64,000 nt of DNA, from NCBI GenBank assembly GCA_023512835.1, contig CM042088.1, positions 40,528,164 to 40,592,163 of the forward strand. The letters run 5' to 3'. Both the position numbers and the translations under genes were made by a program. Source of the DNA: Taxillus chinensis (lineage: Eukaryota > Streptophyta > Magnoliopsida > Santalales > Loranthaceae). A model generated the notes under the pieces. That model searched no databases. It saw only the letters and a list, made by a program, of their open reading frames with translations, and was not told the origin of the DNA. The stretch's first letter is position 1, and the number at the start of each line of letters is the position of its first letter. Positions 38,736-50,100 of this stretch are shown in pieces.

Positions 38736-41700
38736 AATAGGACTCTGCAGGAGAGCATTATTTTATATTCATTTACAATCTTAGTTACTTATCAAAATCA
38801 AGTAGGTTGTTGGATTTAAAAATTAAAATAAGAGTAAAATCAAATCAAGCATAGATGGATATGCAGGAACAAACCCACAACATATTTGAAATCCCTATTC
38901 ATCTATAAAATGCATAAAAAGGCATAGGAAACAAAACAACAAATAAAAAAATTGATGATGGACTCATCGAAAATTGGACACATAGGAAACTCTACAAAAA
39001 TCAATAAGAAAGACACTAATAGGCATGTACTATTATTATAATAATTATTATTTTTGAAACATAAAGTTGAACATATGGCGTGTAGTGTGTTACCTCTACA
39101 GGAGAGGGTGTTGGTGTTGTTTCCGGTGATGTCATAGAGAGAGTGTTAAAACAGATTTTCGACCCTCTCGACCATGGGGAAAACTCGAAGGGGAGGCCAA
39201 GCTTGTTAGCGAAGTCAAAGAGACGTTTCCCAGGGAGGCAGTGAGCTTGAGTGCTTCCACAGGAATACAACAGCGTGCAACTTGGACCCCCAACCAAACA
39301 AAGACATGTCGACCCTTGTATCCAGCGTGAGCCACAGTGATGGCGACGACAACGTTGAGGGGGTATGGACGGATATGTATCTCAAGGAGGAGGAGTGAGG
39401 GGGGGAAATGGTTTTCGATGATTATTATTTTAAAAAGTAATTTTAAATTTTTTTAGAAAATTAAAATTAATTTATATTAGTTTGGGACGGATGTTAGATT
39501 TATACATTTTGGAGTGTTTTGAAAAGATAAAATGTGTCATTAATTTGAGACGATTAATAATCTGTCATTAATTTTGTCATTTTTTTAGTGATTATTGTTT
39601 TAGTTATAAAAATAAAAGTAAATATAATTTATTTTACAAGTTCATATTAGAATTCAAATTTCAATAAAATAAAATTATAATTTTTTTTAATAATACTATG
39701 CACAATTGAAATTGCATAAATAATGATAACTACAGAACAACCTACTAGATCATTAGGGTAAAAAGGAAAAAAATACTATTCATTAGTAAGCTAATTACAA
39801 AGTATATGTAAATATATATTTAGCTGAGAAAGAAATAATCTATTACGCAACTGTGCGCTGTCATATCAATCATGCCCAAAACGGTCGAGTTGATCAGATT
39901 GGGAAATGGATGGGGGCGGTGGGGGGGAAAACCATCCATCTTGATGTCCATTTGCATTCTAAAATTAAACAAACGGCGATAAGATAACCACGAGCAAACC
40001 TTATAATGGATCTCTGGGGGGAGTGAACTTTTGAAATGACCGACTGACCGTGGATATATGTGGGTGTTGACGGTTTTGAAAAAATAATTAATCTGATTGG
40101 CATTAAAAAGTAAAATTAATCGACAACGGGAACATTAAAAGGTGGCGTTGCATTTACCTTTAATCGCCATGGGGAATTGTTGTCCGTACGGTGATGATGC
40201 CCGTGTGTTCGCGTGTAAAAACCATGACCAGGCGGAATGAACAAATTTTGAACATGGCCCATATGTACGGAATAAACATGTAAACAAAACACACACAACC
40301 AACAACAAAACCAAAAAAAAAACAATTAACGACGCGTTTGGTTGGTGAAATGGGATAGATAATGGTAATTTGTTGGAACAATAAAATAGCAAAAAGAGGG
40401 GGGGAAAAAAACATGAAAGGACCAGGGGAAAAAATAAAAAAGGAAAAAAAAAAAAAAAGGCAGATGTGACAATGCGTGGCAAGTTTGATTGAGCATGTCG
40501 ATGTCTCGCTTTGCTACTTCCTACGTTCTGCATTCGCATCGGAATACTCGGCCTGACAGCCCCTCGTTGATTTGTTTTTGTTTTTTTTAAAGTTTTTATA
40601 TTGTCGATTCCAACCAATTGCCTCCACTAACATACAAGTGAACATTTTTGTTTTCATCTTTACTATTTTAAAACCTATTTTATTCTAGTTTATTTCATAC
40701 GTATGTGAACCCCATGAAATTGAAACGTATGCGAACCGCGACCGTCTAGCTCGTGGGAGCAGAATGTTTTCATGAACCGTTTTTTTTTTTTAAATTTTTA
40801 TATGTAAAAGATTTTTAAAAATAGCATTATTATAATTAATGGATTGTCAGGTCACATGCCGTCAAATATTAAAATGTTTATCACTTCATCGTGGAATCAT
40901 ATCATGGTACATTCAAATCAGGGGCGGACCAGGTTGAGGATTTGAGAGTACATCAATATTTTATTGTTTACTTTTTTAATGATATTTATTTTAAAGCTAC
41001 TGGGATTAAGGTTTAGCCTGGTTTATTTAATTTAAATCTATTTTATTTTTAAAAAGTGATTCTTATTGATACATATTAATTAATGAGGACTCCTAGTAGT
41101 ATTTTGTTTTGCTAAGCTTTACTAAAAATAACTTTAAGTAAGAAGGATTTCAACAATTTTAGTTAATTTTACTTTTTTTTTTAGTTTAACATAAGAATAT
41201 TCTTTTTTCTTTTCAGTGTTGTGTATTTAGGAAAATAACAGGTTTGAGCAGAAGTGATTCTAGAATTTCTTTTAGAATGTTTAATATTTATTATGAAAAT
41301 TAAATATAACATTATATTAGATTACAAGTGGCCAAGTGATAATAAGTAAAAATATAATAGTAGGTTATTAGATAAAAAAATTTAATACCACGAACATCAA
41401 ACACAAAATATTCATGTATTTTAAAATTTTTTAAATTAAACCCTAATAATTAAAATTCAAATTGATTTTATGGAATTTAAACTAAATTTGATTTATTTTT
41501 TGTTTTAGCTAAGACTATAAGAGAGGCTGTAATGAAGTAATATTTTATTATTAAAACAATTGATTTAGTCAAAAACATTTTAGCAAAAAAATTATATTTA
41601 TTGTTACAGATATTTTGCGGTAATTTTTGTTATTAAAGGCATTTAGAAATTAAATATAATCTCAAAAACAATTGAAAGGGAAAAAATAATTCATGAAGTA

Positions 41701-42109
41701 TTTTATTTCTAAATGTATCTGGAAATAAAAAGTTAAAATCTTAGCGATTAAATTTTTTTTTGCTAAAAGTCTATTGAAGAAAGTTACTACTAGTGGATAA
41801 TTTTGAAAAAAAAAAGTACTAGTTAGTAACACGTTTCGAAATTAAAGTTAGTATATAGTAAAAGTACTGGATAGTCCTAAATATAATAATTTAAAAAATA
41901 TTAAGTTATTAAGAAATCATTATTAAGTTAAAAAATATAATAATTACCCATTTATACATTGATCTTAAGAAATGCATGATAAATAACTTCATTTAATAAC
42001 TGAAATCTAATTTTTAAGAAATTTGTGTTTGATTTATAGTAAAAAAAAAAAGAAGGTATGAGAATAAAACGACCAATCTCCTCTCCTTCGTTCTGAAATA
42101 ACCGACAAA
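38736..42109. other. Intergenic, no gene recognised
   Basis: A moderately GC-rich piece at 39060-39400 reads protein-like fragments on the minus strand (for example GKRLFDFANKLGLPFEFSP, which recalls GRAS-domain wording) in broken frames; it may be a gene relic. A purine/pyrimidine-rich stretch lies at 39890-40620. The rest is AT-rich. Confidence 0.4.
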
Positions 42110-42162
42110 ACATGACCCCAGCTCCATAAAAGCACTGCCTGCCCAAGTGAGTACCTAAATGG

Positions 42163-42338
42163 GCTGCAGTGATTTTTGCTTCGAATTCGTTGCCCCTACA
42201 GCCTTGCAGAAGTGATTGCCGTCTCGAATTGGTTTGCCTACAGCTTTCGGATATATCTCGAATCTCGATGATGGTTTTGAATCCAAATTGGGATGGAGTG
42301 ATTTCCGCTTCGAATCTACGGTTATCACCCTGCAAAAA
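42163..42338 (+). repeat. Diverged short tandem repeat
   Basis: A word pattern (GCAGTGATTT, then GCTTCGAATT, then TGCCCCTACAGC) recurs about three times with unequal spacing at 42163, 42207 and 42294. Part reads as an open frame on the minus strand, but with repeat-like composition only. Confidence 0.45.
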
Positions 42339-42730
42339 CATCATTTTACCCATGTCGGTCGGTGGTCGCGCGCAAGGAGCTGCAATGAGGCGAACCGAAG
42401 CCCTGGATTAGGACGAGTACTCCGCACCGCAGACTGGGCCTGGCAGCGCCTCCAGGTCATCGGCCCCTTCTACGTACGGCGGCAACGAGGATGCCTCGGA
42501 GCACGTGCTTAGTGAGTCCCCTCCTCCGGCGCCGAGGCCGACACCACGTACGTAAGACAATACTGTAACGTTTGGGGTGGTGTGAGCTGTCAGGTGAAGA
42601 CAAAACGGGAAAACAATAAGATTTAAAGAACCACTGTTGGAAAGATGGTACCGCGGGCAAGCCGCCTCTTAGAGTTTGATAGATCCATACGAGATTGAGT
42701 TTAGACTGAATTGAGTGAGTGAGCCTTTTC

Positions 42731-42990
42731 ATTTCAGGCTTGATACTTTGGGAATTAATATTTTAACCGGATAAATCTATCAGAATAAGAGCTGAACCTA
42801 GGTGTCGTTCCGACATGACACTCCAACGAAGCCTCCGAACCTACGTGCTATTTTTTCACACCTCACATTATGCATCAGATTCAAAATTTACGGAACTAGT
42901 TCCTCCCTCCCTCGCTTCTTCCAGCTAATACATGGTCTCAAATTTTAATTTCTAATTATAATAATATTAAAATAAAAAATTAAAGTTTGG
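42731..42990 (+). repeat. Duplicate (empty-site) copy of the palindrome flanks
   Basis: The sequence from TTTCAGGCTTGATACTTTGG through ACACTCCAACG to GAACCTACGTGCTATTTT matches, in order, the left flank (43437-43697) and the right flank (from 45408) of the palindromic element, but without the element. The two copies are diverged and the downstream copy also has about 155 extra bases near 43474-43628. Confidence 0.8.
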
Positions 42991-43697
42991 CTTCATGAAA
43001 TTTTAATTTTTAAACTGAAACTTTAATTAATTAATGTTTAAAATTCTGAATTCAAAGTTTTAATTTTCATTTCAATTCAAAAATTAGTGTTCCTGCAAGC
43101 GCAGGCAGGCAGGCGTGGAACGTTACTACTTGCCAGGTGTGATGCGTCATTGAATGGATTAGATTAGACAATCCCAAATTGTCAATTATGGTCACCTCTT
43201 TTTCTAATTTCTTTAGAATTTGTAATTTTCTTTTCCTTTTTTTCCAATTTCTGACCGAGGAGATTTCCGCATTGTCGATTCTGCCTATTTTATTCTTCCT
43301 GCCTTGCTTGCTGATTTCTAATTTCTTTTAGAATTCGTCAATGAAATGAATCATCAAAATAAAAAACAAACTCAGGATTTCCCGTTTTATGTCGTGTTAT
43401 AAATGCAAATAATTTTTTTTTCTATACTTTCCCGTTTCAGGATTTCAGGCTTGATACTTTGGAAATTAATATTCGAGCTAGGGATAACCGGTATTGGGTA
43501 ATCTTTGAGTAATCGTGACGATAACCTATCAATTCATCAGGAGAGAGAAAAAAAAGAAAAAGATCATAACCGTTCAATTCCTCACGTTAACGCGAAGATG
43601 TTATAGAGTGATTGTACAAATATTTATTATTAATATTTTAACCGGATTTCAGAATAAGAGCTAAACCTATGTGTCGTTACAACATGTCCCTCCAACG

Positions 43698-44111
43698 TGT
43701 CACGGGGTCAGGTTTCCTGCGCCTCTCAACCCACTGCAGCACTTAGCTTCTCTATCCACGGTCCGCTAAGTTTAGCCTTTGAGGGTTGAAGCGCAGGTAG
43801 ACTGGTTTCGCCCTGCCACTGGGCTCATCAGGAGAACAGCTCCAGTTCCCGACCAGTTTGTATAAGGATGACCAAATCCCTTCTTCAACGTCAAGTCCTC
43901 GACTAGTGGCGTGCTCCCCGCATTCAACCGGGTCGGCAAGTCTGAACTCCGAAGGGGTTCCATCCGTTTTCCTCCACGAACTGCCTGGAACCTTCCGCTG
44001 CGCACCATCTACGCTTCCAACCAACCCCTCTCCTTTACGTAGCACAAATACATTCCTCAATCGTGCCACTAAGAAACGTCCCGCCAGCACCACGCTGCTC
44101 GGGTCGTGACA
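43698..44111 (-). repeat. Left LTR of the palindromic element (inverted)
   Basis: Read on the minus strand it runs from TGTCACGACC at 44111 to CCCCGTGACA at 43698. It is the same length as its partner and about 97% identical by eye. Confidence 0.85.
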
Positions 44112-44993
44112 TTCTCCTCCACCCAATCCTCGCAACGTCCTCGTTGCGCTTGTCGACATCGCTTCCCCGTAGGCGATAGCATCGTTACCTCGACGCCCTC
44201 CCACTCGCCCAATGTCAACAACTTGACATCGCTTCCCCGCAGGTTGCAACACCTTTACCAAGATGCTCGCCCACTCGCCCAATGTCCAAAGGATAGGAGG
44301 CTTCCAAGATCGCTCCGACGCGCTCCTTCGTACTCCCTTGCTCCAACGTATCCACTTTGGATAACCTACCAAGGGAGACACCCCAGAGCCAGACGCGCAG
44401 CACCCGGCCTCTTCACCGCGAGCTTTAGCACAAACGCCCCCAGGCCAAACGCCCAGAGGCACTCGCGAGCGCCCGGGTGCCGTCAACGAAATCCAAGGGT
44501 TCCACCCACGAAAACCGTCCCAACGCACCACCGCCCACCACCCTACGACATCAAACAGCCACAGAGAGCATCGCCCCCCAGAAAGCCAACCCCACCTCAC
44601 CTTTGAATTGTAGGTGCAAACAGCAGAGCCGTAGACAGCAACAGTCATCAAAAGCGCACAAGCCAACAGGCGCAGAAGGAGAATCCCCCCCCCCACCACC
44701 CCCCCCATTTAGGCCATTAAAAGACCAGGCAAACACGAGAAAAAGGAAACGCCCACTAAGAAAAATGAACCTAAGAACCGCGGGCCAGGGGAGCCCCCGG
44801 GCAGCGGGCGGCGGGCTCGGCACCCCCGCGAGGGGAGCATCTTGGTAAAGGTGTTACAACCTGCAGGGGAAGCGATGTCCAAGCTGTTAACATTGGGCGA
44901 GTGGGAGGGCGTCGAGGTAAGGATGCCATCGCCTGCGGGGAAGCGATGTCGACAAGCGCAACGAGGACGTTGCGAGGATTGGGTGGAGGAGAA

Positions 44994-45407
44994 TGTCACG
45001 ACCCGAGCAGCGTGGTGCTGGCGGGACGTTTCTTAGTAGCACGATTCAGGAATGTATTCGTGCTACGTAAAGGAGAGGGGTTGGTTGGAAGCGTAGATGG
45101 TGCGCAACGGAAGGTTCTAGGCAGTTCGTGGAGGAAAACGGATGGAACCCCTTCGGATTTCAGACGTGCCGACCCGGTTGAATGCGGGGAGCACGCCACT
45201 AGTCGAGGACTTGACGTTGAAGAAGGGATTTGGCCATCCTTACACAAACTGGTCGGGAACTGGAGCCGTTCTCCTGATGAGCCCAGTGGCAGGGCGAAAC
45301 CAGTCTACGTGCGCTTCAACCCTCAAAGGCTAAACTTAGCGGACCGTGGATAGAGAAGCTAAGTGCTGCAGTGGGTTGAGAGGCGCAGGAAACCTGACCC
45401 TATGACA
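44994..45407 (+). repeat. Right LTR of the palindromic element
   Basis: It runs from TGTCACGACC after the purine tract GGTGGAGGAGAA to CCCTATGACA. The terminal inverted repeat is TGTCA...TGACA. Confidence 0.85.
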
Positions 45408-45728
45408 AACGGGGCCTTCGAACTTACGTGTTTTGTTATAACATCTCACGTTTTACCGATCAGATTTGAAATTTACGGAACTGGTTTTGTCATCTCGTTT
45501 AGCAAAAACATGACCTCGAGCAATAAATTTTAATTTACTGATTATAATGATATTTTTAATTTTTAATTTTGTATTAAATACAGTAATCAATAATTAATAT
45601 TTTAATTAAATTAAATTTCCTATTTTAATTCCTTCAATTTTAATTTTTGGTCAAAAATATTTATAATTAATTACTAATTCCTTATTATAATTACTAATAA
45701 CATTAACGAAATACTAATTCTCATTGTT
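45408..45728 (+). other. Right flank of the palindrome; AT-rich
   Basis: The first ~200 bases continue the duplicated flank also seen at 42830-42990. After that the sequence is AT-rich without features. Confidence 0.6.
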
Positions 45729-45955
45729 AAACTGAAGCTTTAATTCATACTTCGGTTCGAGAATTGATGCTTTAATTTTCTAACTGAAGCTTTAATTCTC
45801 ACTTCGGTTCGAAAATTAATACTTTAATTCCCGAAACGAAGAGTTCGGTTTGAGAATTAATCATTAATTTTCGAACCAAAGCTTTAATTCTCACTTCGGT
45901 TTAAAAATTAATACTTTAATTTGTGAATTGAATCTTAAATTATTGCTTCGGTAAA
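45729..45955 (+). repeat. Minisatellite of about four ~55-bp units
   Basis: The word AACTGAAGCTTTAATTCTCA followed by CTTCGGTTCGAAAATTAATA recurs about four times with drift. Units contain GAAGC/GCTTC and CGAA/TTCG words that give local self-complementarity. Confidence 0.7.
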
Positions 45956-47021
45956 TTAGATATATATAATATAAATGTTATTGATATTTATTTATTTGGA
46001 TTATGATTTATATAATTTTTATTATCTAAAATAAATAGCCACTCTCCTATATAAAAAATAATGTGACATTTAAATTCACGAATCACGATATATGAATAAT
46101 AATGCACAAAATAATAAAAATAACAAAAACTGTACAACTGCGATTGTACATAGTATTTAAAATTAAGTAATTTGTCATATATAAGTAATAATTTGTAATA
46201 ATAATAATAATTATTATTATAGGAATTATATGAAACACGCATAGTATAACAGGTATAATAAAAAATCTAATAATTTTAAAAAAAAAAATTAAAAGGATTT
46301 ACTTATTTTTACAAGGTTATATAGTTCAAAAAAAGTTAAAAGGAAAAGTTAAAATAAGTTAATAAAAACTACAGTTTTTTCAAAACTATATTAGTAAACC
46401 CCCACAGTTTCCTACACAATTACACAAAATGGTGGTACGGTGGGAATATAATTTTAAAACATAGTATAAGGGGAAATCGGAAAAAGGATGCGTCATTTTT
46501 TCTAAAAGATATATTATGATAAATTTTGAAGAAAAAAAACAGGTTTACATTTGGATCTCTGAGATTTTAAAATAGAAAATAAATAATATTATATTATATT
46601 TATAAATTTACTATTCAATTTTCAGCTATTTTACTTATATTTTCTTATATTTGACACATATATATTTTAAAATGATTATAATAAGTTGAAGGAGAAGTAA
46701 TAAAGAAAATAATATAAGAATATTATTTTAATATAATAGCTAAATTATAAAAAGTAAGGCGTAAAATTTTTTTAAAATAAATACAAATTAGATTAAAGAT
46801 TTAGGGGAGTGTCATTTTTAGTTTAACTTTAAGAAACTCAATATGAATATCATAAAATATGAAAAACTTTAACAATTATAGTATATTTGGTACCCAGAAA
46901 AAGAAAGAAAAGAAATCAAACTCATTCTTTTTCCGCGTTTGGTAAAAAAAAAAAACAACTAAGATTTCCATAAGAAATATTATATCCATTCTCTTCACCT
47001 CCTATTTACAAATGTTCTTTT

Positions 47022-47225
47022 GCATATATAAGAGAACCTTCTCCCCCTCTGCATCTCTCTCTCTCTTGCTCACCCCACCTCGCACCCTCTCTCTCCCACA
47101 CAGCCTGCCCCCCTACAACCGCGTAACTCACCACCACCATTGTGTCATCTTTCACAACTGCGTGCGCCCTCTCTCTCTCGGGCATAGAGCTTCATCCAAA
47201 TCTCAAGGTTTTGGATCTGAGGATT
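47022..47225 (+). promoter_or_regulatory. Possible distal promoter and leader exon
   Basis: An ATATATAA word at 47024-47031 is followed about 30 bases later by a long CT-rich stretch with CTCTCTCTCT tracts and then TCAAGGTTTTGG, which offers a splice donor. This looks like a plant TATA promoter with a CT-rich leader. It could serve the LSH gene 1.6 kb downstream through a leader intron, or be unrelated. Confidence 0.3.
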
Positions 47226-48445
47226 AACGCAACGTGTTGAAAGAGACAAAAACGAAATAAAAGGAGATGAAGATATTTTGATCATTTGATAATTTTATTA
47301 TCTTTCATGTATTCAAAACGCATGTAAGGTAATTAAAATTGTCTTTTCTGTTTCTGATATTAATTTTATTTTCTAATGATTCTATTGTTGCTAGCGGAGT
47401 CAGATTAGTCCTGGTATGCAATGATAATGAATAAATAAGTAAATTATACATTATTCTATAAATTAATTTAAGCTATATCAATATTCAAGTTTTCCATTCA
47501 ATAAGTGAATTCAAAACTATCTTGTTGATAGTTTTTTTTATAGTTGAATCTGTTTGTGATAGATTATGATTCAAGTGCGAAAACATAAAATTTTTATAAT
47601 TGATGTTTGAGCCAAAAATTGGCTACAAATTAGTGTTATATACGATCTAATGTACGTAGTTTATTGCGTAATACATTCATCTTTCTTTCTTATGTCCAAT
47701 ATTTGAGTCATCACACTCCCCCTCTCCCTTCGGTAATAGCCACTTACTCTTGAGCTCCCTCTTGGTTCGTACGTACTCAAGTAAATAATATTGACGAATT
47801 TATATTATAAATTAAAATTTTAATTTAAATATAAAGAAGTCTTCGTTATATTATTTTTTTAAAATAACAAATATATTTAATATTTTCAAAAAAAAAAAAA
47901 ACAAATATATGCGCGCATTATATAATGATAAATTTATTTAAGGTTACAATACGTTTATTAAATTAATATTTATCATCATCGGTAGACTTTTTATTTGGTA
48001 ATATAACCGTTGGACCAAACAAACACATAATTTTAAACTCGAGTATAAAAAATACATAATGTGACTAAGACATGAATCAACAGTTCTGCCCATGTTCATG
48101 TGACGAGAAAGCATTCCGACTTCAACGCTGTATATGATATCTTTACATATGTATATCGGTATATCTTTCACGATTAATTAACTATATATATATATATAAA
48201 TATAGTGTTTCTTTTTACCAAACAGGCGACAAATAAGGCTAAAAAAACAGAATAAAATCGGAGAAGATAACAAGCGTAATAGTTATTACAAGATTTTTTT
48301 AATAATAATATATTGGTATATTTAATTATTATTATTATTTTGTTTTGAAGAGCAGATTTAAAAAAAAACTGAAAGAAAAAAAGGGTGTGATACTACATGT
48401 CAATTAGTACCATATTATAAAATATAAAGATATATGATACACAGT

Positions 48446-48472
<27 letters not shown>
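48446..48472. repeat. (GA)n microsatellite upstream of LSH
   Basis: A GA tract of 27 bases lies about 390 bases before the LSH start codon, in the likely promoter. Confidence 0.85.
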
Positions 48473-48478
<6 letters not shown>

Positions 48479-48777
48479 ATGACAATATGACATGAGCAGC
48501 GAGCCCCCACCTGCCCCTACCGGGAAAATAAATAAACCGATGGAAGCGAAGAAAAAGCATAGCAAAACCAAAAAATTAAAGCACCACTGGTAGCCCCCAC
48601 CCCATGTCCCGTCAGTAGACTCACTCACTCCTCCGGATGTGACCTCCACCCCAATTCATTCATTCATACATCGATCTCTCTCCCTCTACACGACTACGGT
48701 ATCTCATCTCCCACTGCAAACCCCATATTTTCTTTCTCCCACCAGGGAAAAAGAAATATATATTTTTTATAAAAAAA

Positions 48778-48811
48778 GAAGAAGAAGAAGAAGAAGAAGA
48801 AGAAGAAGAAA
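48778..48811 (+). repeat. (GAA)n tract in the LSH leader
   Basis: About eleven GAA units lie about 50 bases before the LSH ATG. They would be transcribed in the 5' leader. An upstream ATG in frame would read it as Arg/Lys-rich residues, but the family start MSDAAEG is downstream. Confidence 0.85.
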
Positions 48812-48863
48812 AACAAACACAAACACGAATCAATCCACCCTGTCGCGCCGCGCGATATTAATC

Positions 48864-49382
48864 ATGTCGGACGCGGCCGAGGGATCTTCTTCCCGATCAG
48901 CGATCGCGGTTGTGCAGCAGCAGCCGTCGAAGGAGGCGGCGCCCAGCAGGTACGAGGCGCAGAAGCGGCGGGACTGGAACACGTTCGGGCAGTACCTGAG
49001 GAACCAGAGGCCGCCGGTGGGGCTGTCGCAGTGCAACTACGGCCACGTGCTGGACTTCATGCGGTACCTGGACCAGTTCGGGAAGACGAGGGTGCACGCG
49101 GCGGAGTGCGAGTTCTTCGGGCTGCCCGACCCGCCGGGTCCCTGTGCGTGCCCGCTCCGGCAGGCGTGGGGCAGCCTGGACGCACTCATCGGACGGCTGA
49201 GGGCGGCGTACGAGGAGAACGGGGGGCTCCCCGAGACCAACCCCTTCGGTGGCTCCGCCATCCGGGTCTACCTCCGGGAGGTGCGGGAGGGGCAAGCCAA
49301 GGCCAGGGGGATTCCTTACAAGAAGAAGAAGAAAAGGAAGAAGTCGTTTTCGGGTCAATCCCTCCCTACTCATCATCAGTGA
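48864..49382 (+). CDS. ALOG-domain nuclear protein, LIGHT SENSITIVE HYPOCOTYLS (LSH) family
   Basis: This 172-residue protein is of the plant ALOG/DUF640 family (LSH, OsG1, TAWAWA1), which acts in the nucleus on organ boundaries, meristem phase and light responses. The ALOG domain spans about residues 29-153: [20 protein letters not shown], then [16 protein letters not shown], the zinc-ribbon insert with H78, C82, C94 and C96 (ending CACPLRQAW), then [17 protein letters not shown] and [21 protein letters not shown] basic nuclear signal KKKKKRKK follows at 153-160. The start is the ATG at 48864, next to the variable Ser-rich N-terminus; an upstream in-frame ATG would translate the GAA repeat and a leader-like sequence. 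One exon suffices, as usual for the family. It is much richer in G+C than its surroundings. The member within LSH1-10 cannot be fixed by eye. Confidence 0.95.
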   Translation: MSDAAEGSSSRSAIAVVQQQPSKEAAPSRYEAQKRRDWNTFGQYLRNQRPPVGLSQCNYGHVLDFMRYLDQFGKTRVHAAECEFFGLPDPPGPCACPLRQAWGSLDALIGRLRAAYEENGGLPETNPFGGSAIRVYLREVREGQAKARGIPYKKKKKRKKSFSGQSLPTHHQ

Positions 49383-50062
49383 CTAGCTAGGTAATTATAA
49401 ACTAGCTAGCTAGGCTAGCTATACCTCGTCAGTCGTCGCGTCGTCCTTGTGTGTGTGCTATAGTACCTAGCTACCTCTTCCTCTTCCTCTTCCTCTTGTT
49501 CTTGCTCTTGCTCTTGTGGGAATTGGTATTTCTAAACGGTGATTCATATGCTTATTAATCCATACCTACCTACTATATATTCCGGTATTATACGTATTCA
49601 CGTTTTGGAAAATAAATCAAGATTATGTATGGAACCGGCCTCCACATATATATATATATTGAAAGATAGATAGATATATATATTGCTAGATATGAGATAT
49701 CCATATCCAGTGTGTGCGTGTGAGTGTGTCAGCGGGATTTCAATTGTACAATCGAGGGATATGATATATTCAATCCTTCATTCTAATGTTTAATTTGTGA
49801 TTCCTTCATATATATATATATGTATTTTCATATCTATATATATATATATACATATATGTATATAGCCTCAGCTGGTTCTTACCCTAAAAAACCCTAATAT
49901 CCATCATCATCGTTGAGTCAAAACAACACAGCTGTAGGCTGGTAGCAGTTGTAAGTAACTTGAGTTTAACTTCAAGTTTTCGACATGCCATTATCACAGT
50001 ACCATACCGTGCAAAACACTGTTGGGTCTGTCTTATTGGTTAACCATATAATTATTAGCTAG

Positions 50063-50064
<2 letters not shown>

Positions 50065-50098
<34 letters not shown>
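50065..50098. repeat. (TA)n microsatellite
   Basis: The tract is an uninterrupted AT dinucleotide run of about 34 bases. Shorter TA runs lie within 200 bases on each side. Confidence 0.85.

Positions 50099-50100
<2 letters not shown>

Larger units (their letters stand above)
43698..45407. mobile_element. Palindromic LTR element with two outward-facing LTRs
   Basis: Two 414-bp LTRs lie in opposite orientation: 43698-44111 on the minus strand and 44994-45407 on the plus strand. Each starts TGTCACGACCCGAGC at its inner end and ends TGACA at its outer end, and each is preceded internally by the purine tract GGGTGGAGGAGAA. The inverted identity continues about 155 bases into the interior, leaving a unique loop of about 570 bp. 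By eye the LTRs differ at about 13 of 414 positions. AACG lies immediately outside both ends, with CAACG and AAACG when five bases are compared. The element is strikingly GC-rich against its AT-rich surroundings. No recognised gag or pol is present. The outer ends are both U5 ends, unlike a normal insertion. Confidence 0.85.
45956..48863. other. Upstream region of the LSH gene
   Basis: The left two-thirds is AT-rich with (TAA)n-like runs. A CT-rich, TATA-preceded block lies at 47022-47225. A (GA)n tract lies at 48446-48472 and a (GAA)n tract at 48778-48811 just before the LSH start. No other coding region is convincing. Confidence 0.5.

Noticed and set aside
39016..39400. GRAS-like wording (GKRLFDFANKLGLPFEFSP) on the minus strand
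   Set aside because: Only about 20 residues resemble a GRAS segment, the frame is broken on both sides and other GRAS motifs are absent. Not enough for a call.
40921..40932. CAGGGGCGGACC, a hAT-TIR-like word
   Set aside because: I found no matching inverted end downstream and no 8-bp duplication.
43752..44708. 318-codon open frame on the minus strand inside the palindrome
   Set aside because: It runs through an LTR and the GC-rich loop. Stops are rare because of base composition, the composition is Trp/Gly/Arg-rich and there is no known domain.
48897..49376. Long frames antisense to and overlapping the LSH gene
   Set aside because: They are shadows of a GC-rich ALOG coding sequence, with Arg/Pro-rich composition and no motif.
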